Source of the DNA: Pyrus communis
Taxonomy: Eukaryota > Streptophyta > Magnoliopsida > Rosales > Rosaceae
Assembly (NCBI RefSeq): GCF_963583255.1
Contig: NC_084815.1
Coordinates: 9,161,724-9,225,723 of the forward strand
Direction of reading: 5' to 3'
Length of the DNA: 64,000 nt
Positions 33,945 to 45,541 of this stretch are shown here, in pieces; the stretch's first letter is position 1; every line of letters begins with the position of its first letter. Position numbers and translations under genes: made by a program. A model generated the notes under the pieces. The model was not told the DNA's origin. It ran no database searches and saw only the letters and a list, made by a program, of their open reading frames with translations.

Positions 33945-36900
33945 TTGGCGCAGGTATACCTTGAAGAATTGAACGAGGACGCCCTGGAAACAACCATCAC
34001 TAAGGCCATAGAGCGCAAAAATGAAGGATTTGGGCCAATGCAAGGCCACGGCAAGGAGAAGGAATTCTTTGCAATGGGTTCTAGTGAAGAAATAATTGAG
34101 GTTGTGGCAGCCCTTGAGTCATTGCCACAACAATATGGTAAGGTTCCACTCTCACTTTCAAATTCAATTTCCACTAAGATGCTACCTTCTGTTGTTCAGG
34201 CACCATCGCTTGAACTTAAGCCGTTGCCGGACCATTTGAAGTATGTGTTTTTGGGAAAAGGCGAAACATTGCCCGTCATCATTTCATCAAGTCTCACGGC
34301 AATGGAGGAGGAGAAGCTTGTGAGGGTGCTGCGAGAGCACAAAACGGCCATAGGGTGGACTTTGGCCGACATTAAAGGAATAAGCCCTACCACATGCATG
34401 CACCGTATACTTCTTGAGGAGGGGGCTAAACCAACTCGAGAGGCTCAACGCCGTCTCAACCCTCCGATGATGGAAGTGGTGAAGAAGGAAATAATCAAGC
34501 TTTTGGATTGCGGAGTGATCTACCCTATCTCCGATAGCCGTTGGGTCTCTCCAGTTCAAGTCGTTCCCAAGAAGTCCGGAGTAACTGTTATCAAGAATGA
34601 TGAGAATGAGCTCGTGCCTACACGCATTCAGACTGGATGGCGAGTATGTATCGATTACCGGAAGCTAAATGCCATGACTAGGAAAGATCACTTTCCTTTG
34701 CCATTCATCGACCAGATGCTCGAAAGGTTAGCCGGTCATGCTTTTTACTGTTTTCTTGATGGATACTCTGGATATAACCAAATTGTGATAGCCCCGGATG
34801 ATCAAGAGAAGACCACATTCACATGTCCCTTTGGAACATTTGCTTATCGTCGCATGCCATTTGGCTTATGCAACGCGCCGGCCACTTTCCAAAGGTGTAT
34901 GGTAAGTATATTTTCCGATTTTGTTGAAAAGATCATTGAGGTTTTCATGGATGATTTCAGTGTATTTGGGAGTTCATTTGATAATTGCTTGGATAATCTG
35001 ACCTTAATTTTGAAACGATGTGTTGAAACTAACCTTGTCTTGAATTGGGAGAAAAGTCACTTTATGGTGAAACAAGGTATAGTTTTAGGACATATTGTTT
35101 CAGAAAAAGGAATTGAAGTAGATAAATCGAAAATAGACCTTGTACGTCACTTACCCTCTCCTACTTCGGTTAGAGAGGTACGTTCGTTTCTTGGCCATGC
35201 AGGGTTCTATAGGCGTTTTATCAAGGACTTCTCTAAGATGTCCAACCCTCTTTGCCGATTGCTTCAAAAAGATGTGCCATTCAAGTTTGATGAAGAGTGT
35301 AATTCAGCATTTAACCAACTCAAGGAGAAGCTAGTCTCGGCCCCCATTATTGTACCTCCAGATTGGAGCCTTCCGTTCGAGCTCATGTGCGATGCATCCG
35401 ACTATGCATTAGGAGCTGTTCTAGGACAAAGAAGAGACAAGCGGCCGCATGTCATATACTATGCCTCTCGGACTCTCAATGATGCCCAATTGAACTACTC
35501 CACGACGGAAAAAGAACTTCTAGCTGTGGTTTTTGCTTTAGATAAATTCCGTTCATATTTAATTGGTACTAAAGTAATCGTTTATTCTGATCATGCAGCT
35601 TTGAGGTACTTGCTCACGAAAAAGGAAGCAAAGCCGAGGCTTATCCGTTGGATTCTTCTTCTTCAAGAATTTGATATTGAAATCCGGGATAAGAAAGGAA
35701 GCGAGAATGTAGTGGCTGACCATTTAAGCCGAATGATCCACGAGGAGCATGAACATGCCGTGCCTATCCCTGAAACTTTTCCCGATGAGCAGCTGCTATC
35801 CATTGAGGTAAGTGAACCATGGTATGCAGATTTAGTGAATTACTTGGTGGGTAAACAAATTCCAAATGAACTAAACAAGCACCAACGTGATAAGCTTAAA
35901 AATGATGCACGTTTCTATGTTTGGGATAACCCTTATTTGTGGAAGTATTGCTCAGATCAAATTATACGTAGATGTGTGCATGATTCTGAATTTCACTCAA
36001 TTCTAAGCTTTTGTCACACATATGCATGTGGTGGTCATTTTGGCACACAACGCACTGCCCTCAAGGTTCTAGAGTGTGGTTTTTATTGGCCGACTATATT
36101 TAGGGATGCTAGAACCTTTTGTATGTCTTGTGATCGTTGCCAACGAATGGGTAACATAGGTACCAAGGACCAAATGCCGCAAACCCCTGTCTTTAATGTT
36201 GAAATTTTTGATGTTTGGGGCATTGATTTCATGGGCCCTTTCCCTCCATCTTATGGTTTCACTTATATCTTGCTAGCCGTTGATTATGTTTCTAAATGGG
36301 TGGAAGCAAAAGCCACCCGTACTAACGATTCTAAGGTGGTTGCAGATTTCGTGAAAACTAACATTTTTGCTAGGTTTGGAATGCCGAGAGTAATCATAAG
36401 TGATGGAGGGTCTCACTTTTGCAATCGGACCATTGAGGCGTTGCTAAGAAAGTACCATGTCAACCATAAGGTCTCCACACCTTACCATCCTCAAACAAAT
36501 GGCCAAGCCGAGGTGTCTAACCGAGAAATCAAACAAATTTTGGAGAAGACCGTTGGACCAACAAGGAGGGATTGGAGCTTACGTTTAGATGATGCACTGT
36601 GGGCATATCGTACGGCATACAAAACACCCATTGGGATGTCACCTTTTCGGCTCGTCTATGGTAAGCCATGTCATTTGCCCGTAGAGTTAGAGCACAAGGC
36701 ACATTGGGCCGTGAAGACTTTCAACATGGACATAGATGCAGCGAGAGTTCATAGGAAGCTCCAATTGAATGAACTTGAGGAGATTCGGAATAAAGCCTAT
36801 GAGAATGCCCGGATGTACAAAGCCAAGACCAAAGCATTCCATGATAAAATGATTCGAACCAAGACCTTCACAGTTGGGCAGAAAGTGTTACTTTTCAACT

Positions 36901-37118
36901 CTCGCCTACGTTTGTTTCCTGGTAAGTTGCGTTCTAAATGGATTGGCCCGTTTGTTGTTACTAATGTTTTCCCTCATGGTGCAGTGCAAATCAAAAGTTC
37001 AAGGACGCAGCAAGAGTTCAAAGTGAATGGGCATCGATTGAAGCCCTATTACGAGATGTTTGAGGAGCATGTCGTGGAGGAGGTACCCCTCCATGCCGTG
37101 GAACCTAGTCAAGCTTAA
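33945..37118 (+). CDS. pol: pol (RT, RNase H, integrase) of element D, uninterrupted
   Basis: A 1057-codon frame with no stop. The ATG at 33945 arises where LTR sequence joins pol, so it need not be a natural start; the homologous frame in A is open further upstream. RT has [11 protein letters not shown] (near residue 232), [10 protein letters not shown] and catalytic FMDD (from residue 334). RNase H has CDASDY with Asp483, lost in A. Integrase has the HHCC zinc module and catalytic D761, D820 and E856 (35 residues between the last two), followed by LRSKWIGPF. No gag or protease precedes it. It could encode active enzymes if transcribed from the LTR 1.2 kb upstream; that is inference. Confidence 0.9.
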   Translation: MAQVYLEELNEDALETTITKAIERKNEGFGPMQGHGKEKEFFAMGSSEEIIEVVAALESLPQQYGKVPLSLSNSISTKMLPSVVQAPSLELKPLPDHLKYVFLGKGETLPVIISSSLTAMEEEKLVRVLREHKTAIGWTLADIKGISPTTCMHRILLEEGAKPTREAQRRLNPPMMEVVKKEIIKLLDCGVIYPISDSRWVSPVQVVPKKSGVTVIKNDENELVPTRIQTGWRVCIDYRKLNAMTRKDHFPLPFIDQMLERLAGHAFYCFLDGYSGYNQIVIAPDDQEKTTFTCPFGTFAYRRMPFGLCNAPATFQRCMVSIFSDFVEKIIEVFMDDFSVFGSSFDNCLDNLTLILKRCVETNLVLNWEKSHFMVKQGIVLGHIVSEKGIEVDKSKIDLVRHLPSPTSVREVRSFLGHAGFYRRFIKDFSKMSNPLCRLLQKDVPFKFDEECNSAFNQLKEKLVSAPIIVPPDWSLPFELMCDASDYALGAVLGQRRDKRPHVIYYASRTLNDAQLNYSTTEKELLAVVFALDKFRSYLIGTKVIVYSDHAALRYLLTKKEAKPRLIRWILLLQEFDIEIRDKKGSENVVADHLSRMIHEEHEHAVPIPETFPDEQLLSIEVSEPWYADLVNYLVGKQIPNELNKHQRDKLKNDARFYVWDNPYLWKYCSDQIIRRCVHDSEFHSILSFCHTYACGGHFGTQRTALKVLECGFYWPTIFRDARTFCMSCDRCQRMGNIGTKDQMPQTPVFNVEIFDVWGIDFMGPFPPSYGFTYILLAVDYVSKWVEAKATRTNDSKVVADFVKTNIFARFGMPRVIISDGGSHFCNRTIEALLRKYHVNHKVSTPYHPQTNGQAEVSNREIKQILEKTVGPTRRDWSLRLDDALWAYRTAYKTPIGMSPFRLVYGKPCHLPVELEHKAHWAVKTFNMDIDAARVHRKLQLNELEEIRNKAYENARMYKAKTKAFHDKMIRTKTFTVGQKVLLFNSRLRLFPGKLRSKWIGPFVVTNVFPHGAVQIKSSRTQQEFKVNGHRLKPYYEMFEEHVVEEVPLHAVEPSQA

Positions 37119-37145
37119 ACGGAGGTACCGTCCGGCTGCAAGACG

Positions 37146-37176
37146 TCAAAGAAAGCGCTACTTGGGAGGCAACCCA
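37146..37176 (+). promoter_or_regulatory. Hairpin 1, element D
   Basis: TCAAA, AAGCGCT, then TGGG (37163-37166) and CCCA (37173-37176) around loop AGGCAA, 27 nt after the pol stop, the same spacing as in A. Confidence 0.65.
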
Positions 37177-37224
37177 TGCATTCAACAAAGGAAGACTTAG
37201 AAAGCACTCCAAATCTAGATTCCT

Positions 37225-37241
37225 AAAAAAAAAAAAAAAAA
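37225..37241 (+). repeat. A17 run at junction in element D
   Basis: A 17-nt A run marks the junction between the 3' noncoding sequence and the inverted LTR piece. Confidence 0.85.
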
Positions 37242-37249
37242 TTTTCTAA

Positions 37250-37548
37250 TCTCCACACATGTTACACTTGCATACAAAATTGATTCTCAGTTGGTCTTTC
37301 GATAAATTATGAAACTCAATGCTCCAAGTTAATTAGGTCCGCAAATTAACTTTCAGATTTCCCTAGATTCGTTGGATTGAATGGAATTTAGGGTTTAGGG
37401 TTTAGTCTCCAAAAGGCATCCTTTTGCATACCTTGCCCTTAGAACCTGAAAACACACAAAAGAAGCATAAAGGACTAAAATAACTAGAGAAACATAACGT
37501 AAATGCACGAGAACAAGCCATTTAAGTCGCATGAATATGCTCCTATCA
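37250..37548 (-). repeat. Right end of element D: inverted, internally deleted LTR
   Basis: Its reverse complement equals the first ~143 bp of D's left LTR, then skips to the segment matching 33598-33731. It shares with the left LTR a private 4-bp deletion (TTTGCGGACC for TTTAAGCGGACC), so it derives from D's own LTR. A telomere-like 19-mer fills the internal join. Confidence 0.85.
37387..37405 (+). repeat. Telomere-like repeat at deletion join
   Basis: TTTAGGGTTTAGGGTTTAG, 2.7 units of the Arabidopsis-type telomere repeat, lies exactly between the two LTR segments of D's right end. Confidence 0.85.
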
Positions 37549-37553
37549 ATGTT

Positions 37554-37987
37554 TTAACAACTAAAAAGCCTAATTCCCATCCCTTTGTGTGCTTCATTTA
37601 CCCTTGTTGCAACCAAACACTTTTAGCCTAGCTCTTTCATCACCCATACCAAACTCTATAAATTTTAGCCCATTATAGACATAACTTATAGTTTGGGGAA
37701 TACCAAAGTGATGAAGATAAAGATAGGTTGAGCTTTAGATCAAGAATATGGCGTGTACCGAGGTAACATGTGCTGGAATTGCAAAACAAGGTAAAAAAAA
37801 AAAAAAAAAGAAAAAAAAAGAGAGATGAAAAGAAAAGAAAAAAACATGATAAAAGAAAATGCAATTTCCAAATCCTTTTACTATCACACATAGGTCCTGG
37901 ACGCCAAGAACAAACAAGTGAGGACAATTGAAGAGGAGAGCTCGCTGGTTTCATAAGGAAGACAATTTGGTGTGTTCCAATCTTTAG
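37554..37987 (+). repeat. Tandem duplication in element B, copy 1 (right part)
   Basis: It continues copy 1 after D and matches 39288-39711 of copy 2. It is noncoding with an A-rich run at 37793-37810. The 149-codon minus frame at 37673-38122 spans the duplication junction and is not credible. Confidence 0.8.
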
Positions 37988-39711
37988 TATTCGGTGATAA
38001 TGATCAAGAAGAGGAGGAGGAACAACCAAAGGAAGCTTGATGTGCATATTTTCATAGTGAGGTTCCTGAGCTTTTCGAAGATGAAGAACCTTACATTCCT
38101 CCCAAGCCATATGTTCCACCAATTCCTTTTCCAGGGAGATTTGTCAAACAAAAGCATGATGAGCCACCCATAGATGTGCTTGAAGAAATTGTGCCAGACA
38201 TAGTGTTTGAAGCTCTTCTTCTATCCTCTAATTTAATTGAATGTTTTTCAAAATCTGTGCTGGATTCTCCATGTTGTTTTATATCTTTTCAGGTGCCATA
38301 TTTGGAGTCTTTTGGAGATGATTTGCTGCCATATCAAGAGGAAAAAAAATTGAAGTTGGATGACAAATCATTGCTGCCCATTCACCATAAGAAAGAGGAT
38401 TCAGAGCTAGATGATCAGGTTTTTGCCCTGACCGAATTTCATTCATCCTTAGTAGCCACAAACGCATCCATGGAAATCATTGCTCCAGCCACATCTTCAA
38501 AATTTTTTGAGGATCTACTTCTTCACAAGGAGAGACAAAAACAACATCATAATCAAGTCCTGGTGGAAATTCAACGCACCATATTCAAAGTCCCTCAAAA
38601 GAAACCACTTCTTCCGACCAAGGTTCGGAGGTACCTTGACTTTCTGCCACCCTAGGCATTCATCCATTATACCCACCACGTCTTGCCTAGCCATTAAATC
38701 AAGCGCTTGCTGGGAGGCAACCTAGTTGGGTTTGTGTTCTTTCCTTTTATTTTATGTCTTTTAGTTTTGGTCTTATTTCATTCTATGCATACTCTACCTT
38801 GCTGCATTGTGGATTCATTTCATTTTTAAGCATCTAGGACAATGCTTAGTTTAGGTTTGGGGTGTGGGATTGAAAATTTTCATTTGTTTTTAGTTTTGGT
38901 TAAGTTTGCTTTTGCTTACTAAAGTGAATGTATATGAAGGCTATACGTACAACCAAACTACAATGTTGCCATGAAAAACTTTTGTATCTTATTTATTTAT
39001 TTTTTTTACAAAGCTGTTACTCTTGGAATTATGATGGTAAAAGTAACATGCTCAAATTCTGGAAGAAGAATAGTGGACACTACCCTAGTGAGCTATTTTG
39101 AGCGTGTTTGCTTCTTTGAGAGGGTTTAAAGTGTTTCTGCTCCTATCTTTTTCTTTCAATTTCACTTTAAATGATCTCATTATTTCTCTTTGATTGAATG
39201 CTAAGAATAATCTTATGTTGCTGATACCATGTGTTTATTATAACGTATGAATGAACTCATTGAGACGATGTAGGCTATGCATGGTTTAACAACTAAAAGG
39301 CCTAATTCCCATACCTTTATGTGCTTCATTTACCCTTGTTGCAGCCAAACAATTTTAACCTGGTTCTTTCATCACCCATACCAAACTCTATCAATTTTAG
39401 CCCATTACAGACATACCTTATAGTCTGGGGAATACCAAAGTGATTAAGACAAAGATTGGTTGAGCTTTAGATCAAGAATGTGGCGTGTACTGAGGTAACA
39501 TGTTCTGGAATTGCAAAACAAGGAAAAAAAAAGAAGAAAGAGAGATGAAAAGAAAAGAAAAAAACATGATCAAAGAAAATGCAATTTCCAAATCCTATCA
39601 CTATCACACATAGGTCCTGGACGCCAAGAACAAACAAGTAAGGACAATTGAAGAGGAGAGCTCGCTGGTTTCATAAGGAAGACAATTTGGTGTGTTCCAA
39701 TCTTTAGTATT
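37988..39711 (+). repeat. Tandem duplication in element B, copy 2
   Basis: Second copy of the 1.72 kb segment, without D. It carries ORF remnant 38176-38655, hairpin 1 at 38694-38725 (stem CTGGG/CCTAG with a G-T wobble) and the hairpin/G-run module at 38827-38862. The rest is noncoding. Confidence 0.85.
38176..38655 (+). pseudogene. Gag/protease-spacer remnant, copy 2 of element B
   Basis: A 159-codon open segment of the same protein as copy 1. Copy 2 keeps this 3' half in frame (eight-A run; CAA where copy 1 has TAA) but carries a stop upstream, in AAGCTTGATGTG where copy 1 reads AAGCTTGCTGTG. The two copies are therefore broken at different places. No known enzymatic motif is visible. Confidence 0.55.
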
Positions 39712-40398
39712 TCCTATCCTTTCCTTCATAGCCCCTAGCCTAAGCCTTACATTACAACCGTGTGAAAGACCTAGCTGATCTTTGATGATGTATTCTTGGG
39801 TGCTCGTAAGTACGTGTACTATCCATATTCTTAGTATTTGATTCATTTCATGAGATCTGTTTAGAAATTGTGCTTTTATTTCATATTTCATATGTAAGAA
39901 TTTTTTAATCCCTTTTACATAATTTCACTCACATGTGTTTGTGGAGAGACTACACCTTAGGATCTGAGAGAATTTGAGTTATATTTATGAGGATTAGAGT
40001 TGAGTTGAATTCTATCTTTGGCATTTGAGTATGGTGTCTTTGAAGTTATGAGTCATGGAGTAATATTTTTACACTCTACATATGATACAATTCTTTGAAG
40101 TGGAAGACTTTTGGTTTGAATGTATGACTAAGCTTTCATTGGTTCTTATTAGTTTGTTTCAAATATGATTTAACCAATTTGCTTGCAGAGTCTGTAAATA
40201 TTTATGGGCGTCATCGCTATAAACCCTCAGGAGACACAACTCCTCCGACTAGGGACACCTAGAGGTTTGAAGGCTTCTTGCACATGCTCAGTGCAATTGT
40301 TTAGCCAACGAAAGTGGTATAGTTAGATTTTATTGTTTTTGTGTGTTTTTAGTTATAGTTTTGCTCGAGGACTAGCAAAAGCGAGGTTTGGGGGTATT
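39712..40398 (+). other. 3' noncoding tail of element B with polypurine tract
   Basis: Single-copy part of B. It ends with TTTTGCT (40359-40365), loop AGGA, AGCAAAA (40374-40380), then AGGTTT and GGGGG (40390-40394) just before the LTR. The G-rich part shares AGGTTTGGGG with B's internal module, unlike the AAGTRTGGGGG of A. No ORF. Confidence 0.8.
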
Positions 40399-41750
40399 TG
40401 ATAACTCATATATTTCATGCATTTATACCATCCATTTCTAGTCTCTTTGTGATGTTTTTCAGTTAAACTGGTTGTTGACCTTATTTTATGTTAGTGTGCA
40501 GTTACATGTACTTTAGGATCAATTTGAAGGCAAAAGAAGTGAAAATATGCCATTTTTGGGGTTAACCCTTATTCAAACGTGGAAAGAAGTTTAGTGGCCT
40601 GTTTTGAAGCCCAAATAAAGAATCCAAGATGAATCTGGCTTGTTAGAAGACCAAGAGCAAAATGGGAAAGGAATTGGAATATCTAGCCTGATTTGGAGGA
40701 GCCAAATAAGGAAAAACGTTCAAAACTTTGGCTTAATGGTTGGGATCACCGTGCAATTAGCTACAGCCCCATTTAGCGTATAAATACTAGGGTTTCAGAT
40801 CATTTTTTCACAAGCCCCCTTGAGGGTTGCCTGAAGAGCTCTCTCTTCCTTTTCTTTGGCCTTTCTTCCAGAAACAAAACCTTATTTCCCTTCACCATCT
40901 GCTGCCACCGAAGAAACCACGTAGCCGTGCTATTCTTGAAGGATTTCAACATCATAATTGCTTCAAGGGGGTTTCTTCTATGAACTTTAATTTCACTCAT
41001 GTTGTTCTTAATATTTATATATTCTGTAATCATGTTGTGTAATTAAGTTTATAGCTGGGGATTTCGATGTAGCCTTACAAAACTACTATATGTTATTAAG
41101 TTAAAGTATTCAAACTACCAATTTGTGTTCTTGTTTCATTCATTGAATTTATAGTTGTTTGTTAATCTTAATGTTTGATCACCATTAGGACTACTTTTGA
41201 ATTATTTGATCAAGGTTATAGTACACATCATGCTTAATCTTGATGGACATGTGAATGAATGAAGAAACTGCTATGCATACATTCTGCCATGTCATTTCTT
41301 TGGTTCTTTGAAGTTTTATTGTTCTTAATGGATTCTTATTTGGTAATCTAAGTTGAACATCACAACTAGGTTGCAAATTAGGGGTACTTGATCACAACCA
41401 CACATCAAATGGATGATCATAAATGAGTAAAACGAACGCTAGTCGCAGATTGGAAAGTTGAATGCGTTTTGACTTAATTTTTATGGAATTGGCTTGTAAT
41501 GTTGAAATAGGTATCTCTAGTTCCATTCCTATTGTTTCTGAATCATTCTATTTTTCGTATTTACATTCTCTTGCATTTTAAGTTACTTTACTTCTCAAAT
41601 CAAAATCCAAACTCAATTTGTTAGTTTCATTGTTTAGTTAGGGTTCACATAAAGCTAGTGATTTGTAGAGTTCTAATTAGTCCCTATGGTTTGAACCGTT
41701 AATTTTTCCATTATACTATCCTTATATTTGCACCTGAAAGGAACACAACA
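40399..41750 (+). repeat. 3' LTR of element B
   Basis: It starts TGATAACTCATAT, has TATAAATA at 40779-40786, ends GAACACAACA, and is followed by GTGCC. Confidence 0.9.
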
Positions 41751-43330
41751 GTGCCAAAACTACATAGTTTTTCATATTTGGACTGTTTTCGGCATTAATT
41801 ATAAAACAAACGAGCGTGCGTTTGACACTGATTAGAACTTAAGAAAATAACCATATATAATGAACCACTAGGACCATAAGAATGAGTGGTCGAAAGATCA
41901 AAACCTTATTGGGTGACAAAAGTACTTAGTTTTTCTACTTGGAGTGCATTTAGGCTGTTTTTGGCATTAATAAAAACAAACAAGCGTTTATTTGACACAG
42001 ATTGGAACTTAAGAAAATAAATACACATAATGTGCTACCTGGACCAAAACAATGAGTAATCAAAAGATAAAAAGTTTATTGGGTGTCAAAATTACATTGT
42101 TTTTCTATTTGGAGTGAATTTGGACTGTTTTAAACAAAAATAAAAGAACAAACGAGTGTACGTTTGACACTAATTGTAACTTAATTAAATAAACACATAT
42201 AATTTTCTACTAGACGTATAAGAATGTGTACTCAAAAGATTAAAAGCTTAATGGATGTCAAAAGTATACAATTTTTCTATTTGGAGTGCATTGGGACTGT
42301 TTTCAGCATAAATTAAAACAAACGAGCGTACTTTTGACACCCATTGGAACTTAAGCAAAGAAATACATATAATACATTACTAGGAAAATAAGAATGAGTA
42401 GTCATAAGATCAAAAGCTTATTGGGTGTCAAAAGTGCACATTTTTCCTATTTAGAGTGCATTTGGACTGTTTTGGGGATTAATAAAAAAACAAACGAGCG
42501 TGCGTGCGTGTGTTTGAGATTGGTTGTAACTTAACCAAATAAAAACATATAATGCATTACTAGGACCATCAGAATGAGTACTTAAAAGTTGAAAAGCTTA
42601 TTCAGTGTCAAAAGCACACAGTTTTTGTATTTTGAGTGCATTTGGACTGTTTTCAGCATTAATAAAAACAAATGTGCATGCGTTTGACATCCATTGGAAC
42701 TTTAGAAAATAAACACGTATAATGTGCTACTAGGAGCATAAGAATGAGTAGTCAAAATGTCAAAGCTTATTGGGATCAAAACTACACTGTTTTTCTATTT
42801 TGAGTGCATTTGGATTGTTTTTAGGACTAATAATAACAAACAAGCGTGTATTTGACACCCGCTAGAACTTAAGCAAATAAACACATATAGTGCACTACTA
42901 GGATCATAAGAATGGGTAATCAAAAGATCAAAAGCTCATTAGGTGTAAAAAAAAATATAGAGTTTTTCCTATTTTGAGTGCATATGGACTGTTTTGGCAT
43001 TAATAATAATAGACGAGCGTGCGTTTGACTTCGTTTGGAACTTACAAAAATAAACACATATAATCTGCTACTAGGACCATAAGAATGAGTAGTCAGAAGA
43101 AAAAAGCTTATTGGTTATTAAAATTACATAATTTTTCTATTTGGAGTGCATTTGGATTGTTTTTGACATTAATAAAAAAACAAACGAGCATGCGTTTGAT
43201 ACCCATTGGAACTTAAGCAAATAAACACATATATCAAAAGCTTATTGGGTGTCACAAATACACAGTTTTTTTTATTTTGAGTAAATATGGACTGTTTTCG
43301 GCATTAATAAAAACAAATGAGCGTTCGATT
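41751..43330. repeat. Satellite block 4, about 170 bp monomers
   Basis: About nine monomers of the same satellite; one has a GTGC slippage (42500-42510). The right edge is an abrupt break into truncated Tekay pol near 43330, with no LTR terminus. Confidence 0.9.
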
Positions 43331-45483
43331 AAGATGCTTTAGAACCTAAGTGGGAGCAACCACGAACCGTCACTGAGATGAAGAGTTTCCTTTGTTTAGC
43401 AGGGTATTACCGATGGTTTGTTAAGGATTTTTCCGTGGTTGCTTTACCACTGACGAGGTTAACGAGGAAAGATGTTAAATTTGAGTGGGATGATAATTGT
43501 GAGCAGAGTTTCTAGCAGTTGAAGTATTGTCTCACTCATGCACCTGTCTTGGCCTTCCAGTGGTGATTTCGAAGTCTACAGTGATGCTTCCTTAAATGGT
43601 TTGGGATGTGTGTTGATGCAACATGGTAGGGTGATTGCTTATGCTCCATGACAATTAAAACCTCATGAATTGAATTACCCTACGCATGATTTGGAGCTAG
43701 CGGCCATTATATTTGCGTTGAAGTTGTGGAGACATTATCTTTATGGAGAGAAATGCAAAATCTTTAGGGATCATAAAAGTCTTCAATATCTTTTCACGCA
43801 GAGGGATCTTAATCTTCGTCAACGGAGGTGGTTGGATCTGCTTAGTGATTATGATTGAACGATTGATTATCACCCTGGTCGTGCGAATGTGGTAGCCGAT
43901 GTACTTAGCAGGAAATCTCAGGGCCATATTAATGCGTTGTATGCTAGTTGTGTTCCTCTTCTGGCAGACTTGAGATCAACTGGAGTGAGTTTAGAGGCAG
44001 AAGATCAAGAGGTGGCTTTACTTGCTAATTTTCAAGTTAGGCCAATTTTAATTAATCGTGCGCTTGAAGCCCATATGGCAGATGAAGAAACTCAAGAAAT
44101 AATCCAAGCAAGGAATCAGGGGAAGAGGAAAGACCTCAGAGTTTGTGAATCGGATGACATGCTTATGCAGGAGAGTAGGATGTTTGTGCCTAATAATTTG
44201 GATTTAAAGAAAGCAATTCTTGATGAAGCATATATCTCGATTTATGCTATGCATCCAGGAGCTACTAAAATGTATCATACCATTCGACCATTTTATTATT
44301 GGCCGGGTATGAAGAGGGAGAGAGCTAAGTATGTGAGTAGGTGTGCTGTTTGCCAGCAAATTAAAGCTGAAAAGAAGAAGCCGTTTAGGTTGTTGCAGCC
44401 GCTTCCCGTTCCAGAGTGGAAATGGGAAAACATTACTATGGATTTTGTGTACAAGCTTCCGCGTACACATAATGGTCTTGACGGCATTTGGGTGATTGTT
44501 GATCGGCTTACTAAGTCAGTGCATTTTATTCTAGTGAGGGAAAAGTATTATTTGGGCCGATTAGCTGAGTTGTTCATATCGATGATCGTGAAGTACCATG
44601 GTGTTCCAGTGAGTATTGTCTCGGATTGTGACCCAAGATTTACTTCTAAATTTTGGGTGGCTTTTCAGGAAGCTTTGGGTACAAGATTACTTTATAGTAC
44701 AGCATATCATCCTCAGACAGACGGACAGTCAGAAAGAACTATTCAGACGTTGGAGGATATGTTGAGATCTTGGGTGTTGCAGTTTGGTGATGCTTGGCAT
44801 AAGCGGTTGGATTTAATGGAATTTGCCTACAACAACAGCTTTCATTCTAGTATCGGCATGTCACCATTTGAGGCACTTTATGGTAAATCTTGTCGTACAC
44901 CCTTGTGTTGGTCAGAGGTCGGGGAAAGAGTTTGGTGGGTCCAGAAATTGTTGAGGAGACTACTCAAAATGTTCAGGTAATCAAGTCTAACCTGAAAGCG
45001 GCCCAGTATCGACAAAAAAGCTTAAGGGACTACCATGTTACGGACGGAGCGTATGAGGTTGGCGATTGGGTGTTTCTGAAGCTGTCACCGTGGAGAGGTG
45101 TTCTACTATTTAGAAAGAAAGGTAAGCTGAGTCCCAGGTATATTAGACCGTACATGATCACTGAGGGAGTTGGTGAAGTGGCTTACAGGCTTGAGTTGCC
45201 TTCTAAGCTAGCTAAAGTGCATAATGTTTTTCACTTGTCTATGCTTCGTCATTATGTTACGAATCCTTCACATGTGATACCTCCTCAACCCTTGGAAATG
45301 AATCCGAATTTGACTTATGATAAGGAACCAGTAACGATTCTGGATTGGAAGGAAAAGGTTCTAGGGAACAAGACTGTGAATTTAGTGAAAGTATTGTGGT
45401 GGAATCATTCAGCGGATGAGGCAACTTGGGAGACGGAAGATCGGATGAGAGATTTGTATCCTCGGTTGTTCTTTGATCGCTAA
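43331..45483 (+). pseudogene. pol: 3' part of pol of K1 (RT end, RNase H, integrase, chromodomain)
   Basis: It begins in the RT connection region. TAG at 43513-43515 replaces a CAG kept in K2, and there are further breaks near 43650 and 43856. From 43889 a long open segment holds the end of RNase H and the integrase zinc module, then the core with Asp in TMDFV, Asp in SDCDPRF and Glu in GQSERT. A one-base deletion near 44930 shifts the frame; the remainder to 45483 holds the integrase C-terminus and a chromodomain-like end (about 45340-45470, LDWKEKVL to EATWETED). The chromodomain is expected to target modified histones. It gives the IN core sequence that K2 has lost. Confidence 0.88.
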
Positions 45484-45541
45484 TGGTTCGTGTGAGTGGT
45501 TGTTAAGAATTTCGTGACAAAATTTTTTTAAGGTGGGTAGG

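Larger units (their letters stand above)
31496..37548 (+). mobile_element. Element D: aberrant Athila-type insertion with inverted LTR ends
   Basis: The left end is a plus-strand LTR start (TGATAGGAGC); the right end is the reverse complement of the same LTR start (GCTCCTATCA at 37539-37548). Perfect duplications ATGTT (31491-31495, 37549-37553) flank them. Inside are a 5' LTR lacking its U5 end, an intact pol frame, hairpin 1, an A run, and an inverted, internally deleted LTR piece. Gag, protease, primer site and polypurine tract are missing. It lies in copy 1 of B's duplication. Confidence 0.85.
28357..41750 (+). mobile_element. Element B: complete but non-autonomous LTR retrotransposon with internal duplication
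   Basis: LTRs of 1315 and 1352 bp starting TGATAACTCA and ending ACACAACA, tRNA-Asp-type primer site and polypurine tract are all present. Perfect duplications GTGCC (28352-28356, 41751-41755) lie in satellite. Internally only gag-derived remnants with a CCHC knuckle remain; no RT, RNase H or integrase belongs to B (the pol inside is D's). The LTRs differ much more than those of A, so B is older. D is inserted at 31495/37549. Confidence 0.9.

Noticed and set aside
37387..37405. Chromosome-end or interstitial telomere tract
   Set aside because: Only 19 nt, confined to a deletion join inside an inverted LTR; it is filler rather than a telomere.
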